A stretch of 64,000 nt of DNA, taken from contig JANQLU010000098.1 in NCBI GenBank assembly GCA_028280445.1, positions 96,871 through 160,870 of the forward strand, read 5' to 3'. The translations under genes and the position numbers were made by a program. Below, piece after piece: positions 1 to 9,700 of the stretch (its first letter is position 1; each line of letters begins with the position of its first letter). The notes beneath the pieces were generated by a model, which saw only the letters and a list, made by a program, of their open reading frames with translations, ran no database searches and was not told the DNA's origin. This DNA is from Pirellulaceae bacterium (GTDB lineage: Bacteria > Planctomycetota > Planctomycetia > Pirellulales > Pirellulaceae).

Positions 1-1
1 C

Positions 2-121
2 GAACACATTTACCACGTCGAATATCGATCGCTGGCCAAATTTGCATTATCTTCTCCGCGTTGGCGCAAACGCTTTTCGCGAATGATCAAATCCAGCGAT
101 CAACTCCGAGATTCCTCCTGA
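2..121 (+). CDS. C-terminal fragment of an unidentified protein (cut by window edge)
   Basis: An open frame enters from the left edge and ends at the TGA at 119-121. It encodes about 39 residues, including a basic segment rich in Arg, Lys and Trp. There is too little sequence to name a family. It is reported only because the frame is open to the edge and is followed by a gene-free gap of about 200 bases, as expected for the 3' end of a real gene. Confidence 0.35.
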   Translation, partial: EHIYHVEYRSLAKFALSSPRWRKRFSRMIKSSDQLRDSS

Positions 122-317
122 CGTGCCAGTTTTGCGGCACCTTTGGCCCGGAAGTAATGGGCGAAAAGCCACCAAGATAATGCCACAAAAAGGGTGAATA
201 TTCAAGTAGTGTGAAGAAGCCGGACAATCCGTTATGGTCTGGTTATCTAGGCAAAGCTGGTTGACAGCTGTCGATCCCTCGATCGCTGCCGAACATCTTG
301 CAGTTTCAAACCGTCAT

Positions 318-845
318 ATGGGTATCATGGATCTCGATCGTCAAATCGTTTCGCTAGAAAGATTTTCCAAAATCTTGCCAGCAACCGTTCGCGGAATTTC
401 CCAACAAACCGCAACCTGGAAACCGGCGCCAGACCGTTGGTCGATTTTAGAAGTCGTTTGTCATTTGGCAGACGAAGAAGTTGAAGATTTTCGCCAGCGC
501 GTACGCCTGACAATCGAATCACCCGGTACGGCCTGGCCGCCGATCGATCCTCCCCAAGCCGCCATTGATCGCAAGTACAACGAACAAAATCTCGACGAAG
601 TTTTAGATCGATTTTTGACCGAGCGTGCCGCCAGTCTCACATGGCTCCGATCACTGGATGATGTCGACTGGGACCAGTTTTATGATCACCCTCAATGGGG
701 TCCGATGGCGGCAGGCCGTGTGATGGCGGCCTGGGTAGCACATGATTGGTTACATCTACGACAAATCTCTAAACGTTTTTTTGAAATGGCGGAGCAGGAT
801 GGAAAACCGTACGATGTTCGCTATGCCGGGGAATGGACTGCTTAA
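318..845 (+). CDS. DinB-like four-helix-bundle family protein
   Basis: The product of about 175 residues has the pattern of the DinB/YfiT-like metal-binding helix-bundle superfamily. The N-terminal helix is followed by a Trp-x-Pro-Ala-Pro-Asp-Arg-Trp-Ser stretch, then VVCHLADEE, which carries a His typical of the metal site. A second conserved region, VAHDWLHLRQI, carries further His residues near the C-terminus. In this family the three His usually bind a metal and support thiol-dependent chemistry; the substrate cannot be told from sequence. The frame is open from 234, but family similarity begins just after the ATGs at 318 and 327, so a start there is preferred. The MOSC gene follows about 40 bases downstream on the same strand, so the two may be cotranscribed. 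Confidence 0.75.
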   Translation: MGIMDLDRQIVSLERFSKILPATVRGISQQTATWKPAPDRWSILEVVCHLADEEVEDFRQRVRLTIESPGTAWPPIDPPQAAIDRKYNEQNLDEVLDRFLTERAASLTWLRSLDDVDWDQFYDHPQWGPMAAGRVMAAWVAHDWLHLRQISKRFFEMAEQDGKPYDVRYAGEWTA

Positions 846-886
846 ATCCCAAACGAAAAAATCTGCCGCAAAACGAGGGAATCTGC

Positions 887-1378
887 ATGGGACTGGAAAT
901 GAAACAATTGCTGGAAACGATGCCACAGGTCGGAACAGTGCGATGGCTGGGAATCCGTCCGGTCAAACGAGAGCCTCTGGAGCAAGTCGACAGCGTGACC
1001 GCCGATGAACAACAAGGGTTGGTCGGCGACTATTTCAGTGGAGGCGCTAATGCAAAACGCCAAGTCACCCTGATTCAACAAGAACACATTGAGGCCGTGG
1101 CTTCGATTTTGCAACGTGACGAAATCGACCCATCATTGTTGCGGCGTAATATTGTGGTTTCTGGAATTAATCTGCAAGCTTTGAAAGACCGGAAATTTCA
1201 AATCGGCGATGTCGTTTTGTTTGCGACTGGCAATTGCCCTCCTTGCAGCCGCATGGAAGAAAACCTCGGTCCCGGCGGATACAACGCGATGCGCAGCCAC
1301 GGCGGCATCACGGCCTATGTGGTCCGAGGCGGTGAAATCAAAATTGGCGATTCCGTAAAACTGCACACGGAATCTTGA
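887..1378 (+). CDS. MOSC domain protein
   Basis: This 163-residue protein resembles the MOSC (molybdenum cofactor sulfurase C-terminal) family of small stand-alone proteins. Visible features are the early GLVGDYFSGG segment, a LIQQEHIEAV strand-helix, RRNIVVSGINL, and a conserved Cys in GNCPPCSRME followed by GPGGYNAMRSHGGI. The conserved Cys is thought to handle sulfur carried to or from a pterin or metal cofactor. Some relatives detoxify N-hydroxylated bases, but that activity cannot be assigned here. The frame is open from 833, but the ATG at 887 is preceded by a good GAGGGA ribosome-binding site and removes an N-terminal tail that overlaps the DinB gene. Confidence 0.85.
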   Translation: MGLEMKQLLETMPQVGTVRWLGIRPVKREPLEQVDSVTADEQQGLVGDYFSGGANAKRQVTLIQQEHIEAVASILQRDEIDPSLLRRNIVVSGINLQALKDRKFQIGDVVLFATGNCPPCSRMEENLGPGGYNAMRSHGGITAYVVRGGEIKIGDSVKLHTES

Positions 1379-1609
1379 TCCAAAAATTGCAACATCCCCC
1401 AATGGCGCTGTTCTTGCCTTGACGATAATTCAGCCGCTGCTGTCCCCCAAGCGGGGCAGTCCAAAATGCGAATGGCAATTCGCTGCATTCGCTAGGCTTG
1501 GTCCAACTAAAATAGTGGAATCGCGGCGGAATGGTTCGAGCTCTCTGACAATGGCCGAATGTGATCGCCTGGCGAACATTTGCAACTAGGGGTTTGGCGC
1601 ACATTCTGT

Positions 1610-2326
1610 ATGAAGTTTTCGTTAACATCACGACGCATACTGTTGTTCTTCAGCATTTGTACGCTGTTGCTGATGGTGTTGAATCTGATTGCCATTGTGT
1701 TGAAATTCAGCTTTGGACAGGATTTCTTTTTCGGATTTGTGCCGCTGGTCGATCTTGACCGCGAGGGAAATCTACCGAGCTACTACCAATCCTGTGCTTT
1801 ATTGTTTTGTTCCATTTTGCTGATGGTGATCGGAATTGCTGGAAAAAAGAGTCAGGACCGAGATTGGATTTACTGGATCGGCTTGAGCCTGCTGTTTGCA
1901 TTCGTATCCCTGGACGAATCGATCAGCATCCACGAACAGTTGATCAAGCCCGTGCGAAAACTGTTCAATTTGTCGGGCATCTTTTATTTTGCCTGGGTAA
2001 TTCCCTACGGCATCATTGTGGCTTTGTTGGCGCTGGTGCACATTCGTTTCTTTTTCCGGTTGCCCCGAAAAGTTTTCTGGTTGTTTGCAGCAGCGGCGGC
2101 TTGCTATATCGGCGGTGCCTTGGGAATCGAGTTAGTCGGTGGATATTATTTCTCCAAGGTTCATGAACAACTGGATTTCAATTACGCATTGATCACCACG
2201 GTCGAAGAAACCATGGAAATGGTTGGGCTGATTATTTTTGTTTGCGGTTTGCTGGAGTTCATAGAGCAGCGGTATCGTCAAGTTCAGATTCAAGTTGGTG
2301 AAAAGGGGTCGGGAGTCTTTTCTTGA
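1610..2326 (+). CDS. Multi-pass inner-membrane protein of unknown function
   Basis: About 238 residues with roughly six hydrophobic segments. The first follows a short basic N-terminus; others lie around the LLFCSILLMVIGIAG, FAWVIPYGIIVALLALVHI, VFWLFAAAAACYIGGALGI and VGLIIFVCGLLEFI stretches. Loop motifs include SLDESISIHEQ and TTVEETMEMVG, rich in acidic residues and possibly functional. I do not recognise a family with an assigned role. The upstream ATG at 1580 is also possible; 1610 gives a more typical N-terminus. The last nine codons and the stop lie in the adjacent RAYT-type repeat (2300-2322), so the natural C-terminus was probably altered by repeat insertion. Confidence 0.7.
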   Translation: MKFSLTSRRILLFFSICTLLLMVLNLIAIVLKFSFGQDFFFGFVPLVDLDREGNLPSYYQSCALLFCSILLMVIGIAGKKSQDRDWIYWIGLSLLFAFVSLDESISIHEQLIKPVRKLFNLSGIFYFAWVIPYGIIVALLALVHIRFFFRLPRKVFWLFAAAAACYIGGALGIELVGGYYFSKVHEQLDFNYALITTVEETMEMVGLIIFVCGLLEFIEQRYRQVQIQVGEKGSGVFS

Positions 2327-2413
2327 TGTTGGGTGCTTAGTATCTTGGTATTAGTTGGTTGAAATTGGCAGCCTAACAACTTCGACGCGGAAAAGACTCC
2401 CGACCCCTTTTTC
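2300..2413. repeat. RAYT-associated REP inverted pair, left of transposase
   Basis: Two copies of a 23-25 bp unit face each other, one at 2300-2322 and its reverse complement at 2389-2413. Each unit contains GGGTCGGGAGTC flanked by A/T runs. The same pair recurs on the right side of the transposase gene at 3209-3294. REP units beside a RAYT gene are usually its DNA substrates. The left unit also encodes the C-terminus of the preceding membrane protein gene. Confidence 0.9.
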
Positions 2414-2469
2414 ATACCGACTCCCTTTTCATTTTCCCCTCCTTACAGACTCATTGATGCAGGTGCTAG

Positions 2470-3138
2470 ATGCCGCGGCGACCGAGAATATCGACTGGTA
2501 ATTATGTGTACCACGTACTCAACCGTGCTATTCGACGAACGAAGATCTTTGAAACTGATATTGATTATCAAGCTTTTGAACAGGTATTGGAACAAACACG
2601 TCAAAAAGTTTCCGATGTCCGGTTATTGGCCTACTGTATCATGCCAAATCACTGGCATTTGGTTCTTTGGCCAAAACATGACGGTAGTCTTTCAGAATAT
2701 ATGAGATGGCTAACCGTTACCCATACGCAACGTTACCACGCGTTTCACGAATCCGTTGGAATGGGACCTCTGTACCAAGGACGATTTAAATCGTTTCCGG
2801 TGCAGGCCGACGGACATTTCTATACGTTGTGTCGATATGTGGAGCGCAACGCGCTCCGAGCAAATCTTGTGCGTCAAGCTGAAAATTGGCGTTGGTGCAG
2901 TTTGTGGAAACGTGTCAACAATTCAGCTGATATTTCATTAGACAAATGGCCGATTGCCTACCCGTTAGACTGGGTGAACATCGTGAATCAACCTCAATCC
3001 GAAGCAGAATTAGCAAGTGTTGCTCAAAGTATTAAACGCGGTTCACCACTTGGTTCAGATATTTGGGTTAAGCGAACTGCCAAGAGATTGCGGTTAGAAT
3101 CAACATTGCGTCCACATGGCAGACCGAAAAAAATATGA
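2470..3138 (+). CDS. REP-associated tyrosine transposase (RAYT, Y1/HUH family)
   Basis: The 222-residue protein belongs to the IS200-like Y1 transposase superfamily, REP-associated branch. It opens with MPRRPRI, carries the HUH metal motif as His61-Trp62-His63 in MPNHWHLVLW, and has the conserved GPLYQGRFKSF block. The presumed nucleophilic tyrosine is Tyr123 in RYVERNALRANLV, which matches the YxxxN family motif. Such enzymes nick and rejoin single-stranded REP hairpins and are thought to spread REP sequences. All motif residues look intact. Inverted REP pairs lie on both sides, giving a unit of about 1 kb. The C-terminus ends with the family-like RPHGRPKKI basic tail. Confidence 0.95.
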   Translation: MPRRPRISTGNYVYHVLNRAIRRTKIFETDIDYQAFEQVLEQTRQKVSDVRLLAYCIMPNHWHLVLWPKHDGSLSEYMRWLTVTHTQRYHAFHESVGMGPLYQGRFKSFPVQADGHFYTLCRYVERNALRANLVRQAENWRWCSLWKRVNNSADISLDKWPIAYPLDWVNIVNQPQSEAELASVAQSIKRGSPLGSDIWVKRTAKRLRLESTLRPHGRPKKI

Positions 3139-3208
3139 AACAGAAAAAGGAACATGGCGGGGAGGCCACATAAAAAAATTCTGTTGCGTTTTGAGATGGA
3201 AACATAAC

Positions 3209-3294
3209 GGGGTCGGGAGTCTTTTCTCATTCATGAATGTTCAACCGCTATTCAAACGTTGACTAATTGAGAAAAGACTCCCGACCCCTTTTCT
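3209..3294. repeat. RAYT-associated REP inverted pair, right of transposase
   Basis: A second inverted pair of the GGGTCGGGAGTC unit lies at 3209-3228 and 3269-3294. It mirrors the left pair, so the transposase gene is bracketed by head-to-head REP units. The pair starts about 70 bases after the RAYT stop and ends just before the stop of the opposing SUKH gene. The folded RNA could also act as a terminator for both converging genes. Confidence 0.9.
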
Positions 3295-3302
3295 TATCCT
3301 TT

Positions 3303-3764
3303 TCATTCGTCAACTGCTCGACAAGCTTCCAAAAATTCGAAAATGTTTTCTGCCAAAAAGAAAATCCGTTCATCGTGTGCAAACTTTAAATAAATCGTTC
3401 CAGAATCATCCTGTTGCGTGGACACTAGTGGCATACTTCCCATCGCGGTATATCCGATTGGTAATAACCGAGGTGGAACATTGTTTTCAAAGATCTCTAG
3501 ATCTTCGTGGCGACCTAGTTCCGCAACTGGAATTTGGGCATTTACTCCTGATATGAAATCCAATCGTTCGGCTCTTTGAGCATTGCCAATTTTAATCGTA
3601 AATTCAAGATCTTTGAAAAATCCGCCATTATGTTGAAGGATAAACCTGCGCAAAGACTCCGGTAATTTGACTCCAATTCTCGACTCCAATTCCAACACTT
3701 GTTTCTCACTTGGAATTAGAAATTGAGTACTTACGTGAGATTTATAAATAAATTCGATGTCCAT
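3303..3764 (-). CDS. SMI1/KNR4 (SUKH) family immunity protein
   Basis: This 153-residue cytoplasmic protein has the SUKH superfamily pattern. There is a helix, then the signature IGVKLPESLRRFILQHNGG, then a beta-rich middle including LLPIGYTAMGSMPLVSTQQDDSGTIY, and a final Phe-rich helix (IFEFLEACR). SUKH proteins are common immunity partners of polymorphic nuclease toxins. The gene begins 11 bases after the stop of the RHS nuclease gene on the same strand, the standard toxin-then-immunity order. I infer that it binds and neutralises the C-terminal WHH nuclease of that RHS protein and protects the producer from itself or its siblings. There is no signal peptide. Confidence 0.9.
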   Translation of the reverse strand: MDIEFIYKSHVSTQFLIPSEKQVLELESRIGVKLPESLRRFILQHNGGFFKDLEFTIKIGNAQRAERLDFISGVNAQIPVAELGRHEDLEIFENNVPPRLLPIGYTAMGSMPLVSTQQDDSGTIYLKFAHDERIFFLAENIFEFLEACRAVDE

Positions 3765-3775
3765 CGTTCAATAAT

Positions 3776-6700
3776 TCAGCTCATATTCCAAGGCTCAAAG
3801 CCAGAATTATAGTACATCGTCGGACCATCTTCATCGATATGTCCAATCGTTCGACCGAAACGATCTGTAATTGGAATTGAATGTCTATGTGTGCCTGGTT
3901 TGAACCTTGGCTTTCTAAATAAAGTGCCACGGATAAATTTGCCCCACTTTCGTTCAGCTCGAAGCTTGAACTGCTCGGCCTGCGCCCAGGAAATACTTTG
4001 TGTTTGTCCTGCTTTTGGGCCAGCTACATATTTTTTCCAAGGTTTCGCACCAAATAATCCTACTACGGGTTTGTGAACGGTAAATACCGAGTCACGTTCG
4101 GTATAGTAATAGAGCTTGAAATTGGATTCTTGATATTTCAATCCACCAACACCGGCGTACTCTGCTGCATCCCGGATTGTCATATAGACGTCAAGTACAG
4201 CAAGTCCTCTCGCTCTGATCCTATTCGCGCGCGTTGCGGCTCTGTGCGGGGCAGCAGGTCCTTTATGTGCTACTCGTTTATGAAAATCTGTTTCTACTAG
4301 CTCGAGTTTTGTAGAGCCTTCACCTCCTGCATGATGCCATGTGTACCCGTCTGGTTTAGTCCAACTGTTGTCATTTAACAGTTTTCTCATTGCGTCACGT
4401 GCCGCTATATCGTCACTGCCAGTTACTGTAGCACCAACAGTTGAGATATCGACAGTGGCCGACTTTGCGTTACCTTTGTAGTAATACTGATCTGGAAATC
4501 CTCCCACTGCGATATGTCCATTTTCAAATTTGACTTCAAGACCAACGATGTTTCGGCTGCGATTTTCGGCATTATCTTCGTATCTAAAAGTACCATTGCC
4601 TCTTTCTCCCTCGATCCAATTGCCACGACTGTCTGCAGGCAACCGCATCTTCTGATCTGGAATAGTGCCGAATTCGACATCATTCTCGGTCCCCGTTGGG
4701 TCCATGCCATTTGGCGAGAAGTATCCTGCATAGAGACTCGCGCCGTCGACATAACCTTTTGGATCACGGTTGAGGAATTGGCCTTGCGCCGGATAGTAAA
4801 AACGTGCGCGGAAGTAGTATTTCTCGAAGTCCGAGTGATAGAAGCGGCCCGTGTACATGAACGGGTTGTTCATGTTGCTTGACGAACGAACAGTGGTGCC
4901 GTTGGCTGCCAAAATGGTCGTGTTGCCATACGCATCGTAGGCGTAGCGCTCACGGATCGAACCGTCATGGTGCGTCACGGCGGCAATGCTCATCTGCGCG
5001 TTGCGATGGTAGTAGAATAAATTCCAGTTGGAACTTGTTCGACGATCCAACGCAATCGGTTCGTCGATGTAGGAACCGTAAATATATTTGCGACGCGGAT
5101 TAGTGAGTCCGGCAGCCTGGTTATATTCGGCAATTAGTTGAGAACCGGCGCAGATGTAATACATCCAGCTGTTGCCGGTTTTCTTGTACGCAATCCGCCG
5201 TCCCAACGCATCGTATTTTTGTTGGTAGTCGTTGGTGCCATTGTCATCTTCATCGATGTATCGCAGTTTATTGTCGAAATCGTAAATGTGGCGACGCCCT
5301 TGATCGTCTTTGACCATATTGCCTTTGGCGTCATATTCAAATTTTTGCACACCATCGATATGGGTCAGTTCGTGAGCATCGTTGTAGGTTCGGTTTTCAG
5401 ACGTACCGTTGACTGAATAATTTGTCCAATCACCAACCATTGAACGAACCCAGGCAAGATTGCGACTGCCATCCGCTCTGTTCCAAACTGTAATTCGATT
5501 TTCTTTGTCATAACCCGAGCTGCTGAATCCCCACGGCAGCATCGTGCCTGTGATGTTCTCTGCCGTCTTGTTTTTGTTGGCGTCGTAGGTATAAGCGAAA
5601 CTCGTGATTCCCGAGATATCGATCGTGGAAATCATGTTGTCTCGATCGGCGCCGTTTTCGCGGTATGTATAAGTCGCCGTTTTTCCGTTGCCCGTAACAC
5701 AAGTCTTCAGCCGCGCTGCATCATCATAAGTTCGGGTCTCAATCAACGCTCCCTTGTATCTGGTTTCGAACAAACTCCAACGAGGCGTATAATTGCGTTC
5801 GCAGATCGTGCCGTCTGGATAAGTCAGCTTGATGAGGCGACTGTTGGTGTCGTACTCGTTGATGATTTCATAAGTCTTGTTGTTGGCCAACAAACGCTCT
5901 TTCCACTTGCGGCCCGCTTTGTCGTAATCAAATTCACAAGTATTGGTGTACCGCCCGCTGGTCGCGCTTTTGATTCGATTGACACCGTCGTAGTCGAACG
6001 AGTCTGTGTCAACGACCGTGTTGTGGTCGCCATGCGCAAAGTATTCCCGTTGTTTCGTGCGGTTGGCGATGTCGTAAGTAAATTTGACCAGGTCACCCGC
6101 CTGATCAATCCGCTTGACCATTCGGCGAGAGCTGTCGTATTCACTGATTTCGATAATGCCGTAACCGGCATCGCCGGGACTGGTTCCGTCAACGTGGTCG
6201 GGATAGATGATCTTTCGGAGCAGGTTTCGTTCGTCATACTCATAGCGGGTAATGTTCCCGACACCATTTTCCTGATCCGCGTCTTCGATCGAGATAATGT
6301 TGTTATTTTGATCGTAGGCATATTTGGTGATTCCTCCGAGACGATCCATAACTTCGCTCACTCGATCGCGCGCATCGTAGACATAAGTGGTGATATGCGA
6401 GCGGGCGTCGGTAACCGTTTTGGTATTGCCATTTGCGTCATACGTGGCCTGAGTTTCATCTCCCCACGTGTCGATCGACGAAGTCAAACGATTCAAGCCG
6501 TCAAATGTATTCGCGCGGATGCCAACACCTTCGGGATCGAGCACCGACAACACATTGGTGTTAGCGTCATATTCGTACGCTGTAATTTTGCTGAGTGCAT
6601 CCAGCGTTTGGATTGTTCTGCCAAGTCGATCGACGTGTACTCGGTCCGTGTTTCCGTCGGCGTCAATCGAAACGGTTTCGACACATTCTCCAAAACCTGG

Positions 6701-9700
6701 CACGTTCACGATGTTGTCATATTGCATGCATGACCAACTGATCAACGACTGGCCGTCGTCGCGATCGAGCACGGCATTCATAACGGGACGATTCAGACAA
6801 TCGTAGATCGTAACGCTGAGTTCCAGTTCATGGTTGATTCGAACAACAGCGCGCCCGTCGGCGTCATTATCGAAAGTAATGTCCGCACCACCTTGCGCAA
6901 TTGGCTCAGCTAGCTTGGTTAGACAATCCGTGAGATTGACGGTTGGTCCACCAAATTCAGGAGTGATTCCGGTCGCGCTGTCGAGGCCGACACCGTCAGC
7001 CAGGTCTTCGTCGTAGAGCGACTGTCGAGTAAATCCATCGGCCGAACCAATGTTGGCAATCTCTGGTTTTTCGGGGTCAATCGCCGGACAATTGATGTTC
7101 CAGACAGTGGCACCAGACATACGCTGAAGGTTGTCCAGGCGAATGGTTTGTTCCTGTTCCGTTTCGTTGTCAACCAAGTCGGTTGTTCCATTGGCGTCCG
7201 CATTGGTAACGATGTTGTCGACACCGGGGGCCAAATGTGTTCGGTTTCCCCCGTGGTCGGTGTTCTCAAATACTCCAGGAGGCGTCGACAGATTCACGAG
7301 GTCGGTTTCGCGGCCTCGGCCCATGAATCGCCCCGTTTTAATATGGGGACAGTAGAGAATGCCACCTTGCCCTTCGATCGATGAATCGGGGCGCGGGTCC
7401 GTATGCCATTTGAGGTTTTTGTCGAGATAGTATTTGATCGAGGTTTCAGATAATTCACTGCTGATCGGCGCATCGGTCATTTGGCAGACCAGGTTGCGCC
7501 CGTTGTATTGGAATTTTTCAAACGATTTTCCAGAGCCCTGAGGATCCACTGCTGAGGATGAAAAATATCTCGGCTTACGTTTTTCGAGAATATTGTTGGC
7601 TTTGTCGTAAACAGTCTCCGATTGAATTTCTTCGTTGAGACCGAGTGCGTATTTATTCCTAAAATTACGTCCCCGCCAATCGTATTCATGAGAGGAGTCG
7701 ATTTCTCGTCGATCTGTCACGTCGGTCACTTGCCCTTCGACATCCGTATCATGTTCGACGATGACGTAGGGTGCGTTGCGATCGGGATTCACTCTGTTGA
7801 GCGTCGGAGAAGTTTTAATATTGACCGTGACGACGGAACGAATGGAAGTGTTAGAAGTTGCTTCGGTTACAGTACGTTGGTTGTAGCGCGTGGGGAGATA
7901 GTACGAGTTGTAAGTGCGCCGACCGTATGGATCCTCGTCGTAAAAACGCAGGCTGTTTTCATAAACTGTCTTTGATACGAGCGGGGTAGAGTTTGCATCC
8001 GGCGTCACGCGAGTTTCGACAACGCGGTTCACTGCATCGTATTCGTAATGCGTAATCGAACCGTTAACGTTGATTGTTTCGGGAAGCGACGTTCCGCTGA
8101 GATACGTATATTCCGTTTTGACTTGTTCGTTGGGGTCGTTACAAGCGACTTCGGAGCCCGCTTCTATTTTGGCCACGCCAACGATTTTTTCGGTGACACG
8201 GCAAAGATTGTCGTACTGGAACCGTGTAAAAATCCCACGGCGATCTTTGTAACGATAGATTTGCCCTTGCGGTGCGTTAGCTCCGTCGCCGTATTCAAAT
8301 TTTTCGGTCGAGCCGTCCGCATAAGTGATTTCGATGACTCGGTTAAGCGCGTCGTAAGTGTAAACTTTTGCGTCTCGAGTTCCCGACGTCGTTCCATAGT
8401 CGTAAGGTTCGGTGATTTTTTCCAAACGAACATGCGCATCATAGGTATACGTATTCCAGTTTCTTTCGCCACCCGATTCGTCAGCTGGAGCTGTGACTTT
8501 TTGGATGGTTCCGTCACCGTAATAGGAAAAGTCGGTTCGATTGCCGAGCGGGTCTTGGGTAAAAACTAATTGTCCTTTGAGGACACCGCTGTCGTGGTAA
8601 TCCGCCAAGTAAGTTGCGGTGATATTCGGGTCGCTCTGATCGGCTGCCGGATCGTCATCAGGGTCGTCGTTGAACATTCCAACGATGCGTTGTTCAACAT
8701 TGCCGCATGCGTCGTGAACGTATTTTGTAACACGCCCCAGGCGATCTCGATAACGTTCGATTTTTTTGTCGTCGTTGTAAGCCCATGATTCAAAAACAGT
8801 CTCGGCTGGAATGTCTTCTTCCAGTGTTCGCTTCGTCAAAAACCCATCCAGGTCGTAGTCACAATCGATCCAGGTACCTTGGCGGGTTCGACGGTCGGTT
8901 GGTAATCCCAACGTGAATTGCTTTAGCGTCCCATTGATCGAACCTCCACCCCCCTGGCCGATTCCGCCAGTGGGCTCAAACGAATTTTCCTCGTATTCTA
9001 AAACTGTTCCTCCAACGGGAGCGACAAAACTGATCGACACACCTTGCTCAACTACCATGATCGAGTGGTTGCCCACCAACATCGAATCTCTGTCCTCTTC
9101 GGTGGCGTCGGGAATAATCTCCAGTAATCTTTCCGACTCGTCCTGACTGAAAATCCCGATGATCGAGTTTGCCGGTTGGGCGACGATATGAGTTCTCAAT
9201 TCGCGAACATCCAACGAGTATCTATATTTTCGTTGACAGACGGTGGGACTGTTGATCTCGAAATCCAACGTGCGATCGTCGTGATCAACTACCACGTTGT
9301 TGGTCCAATTCCAGAGCGTTCCTACCGACACCTGAGAAATGTGGACGCCGTTGTAGCTGACCGATGCCGTCGTTCCGTTTGGCAAAATAATCGAAGTAAT
9401 GGCTTCGCGACCACCAACCACTTGCCCATACTGATATTTGATGACGCGTGAAAACCGATCCGTTATCGTATCAATTTCGAATGTGTTATCGTTGTGGTAG
9501 GTGATTTCATAGCCTTGCTGATCCAGGTTGACCCATTTGACGAGCCGGTATTCGGCGTCGTATTCCTCGTCTTGGTCGTCATCTCCTGCAAAATCGAAAT
9601 CAAAACGTTCGAACGTCATGATCTCTCCGCTCTGCCGTTCGATTTCGAGCTTAGTGGCGTCTTTGATTGCCGTCACCAGATTGTTGTTGTCATCCAGTAG

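Noticed and set aside
6023..6733. Long open frame on the plus strand opposite the RHS gene
   Set aside because: It is antisense to a clearly coding repeat region, and its Val/Ile/Asp-rich sequence is a reading shadow of the YD repeats.
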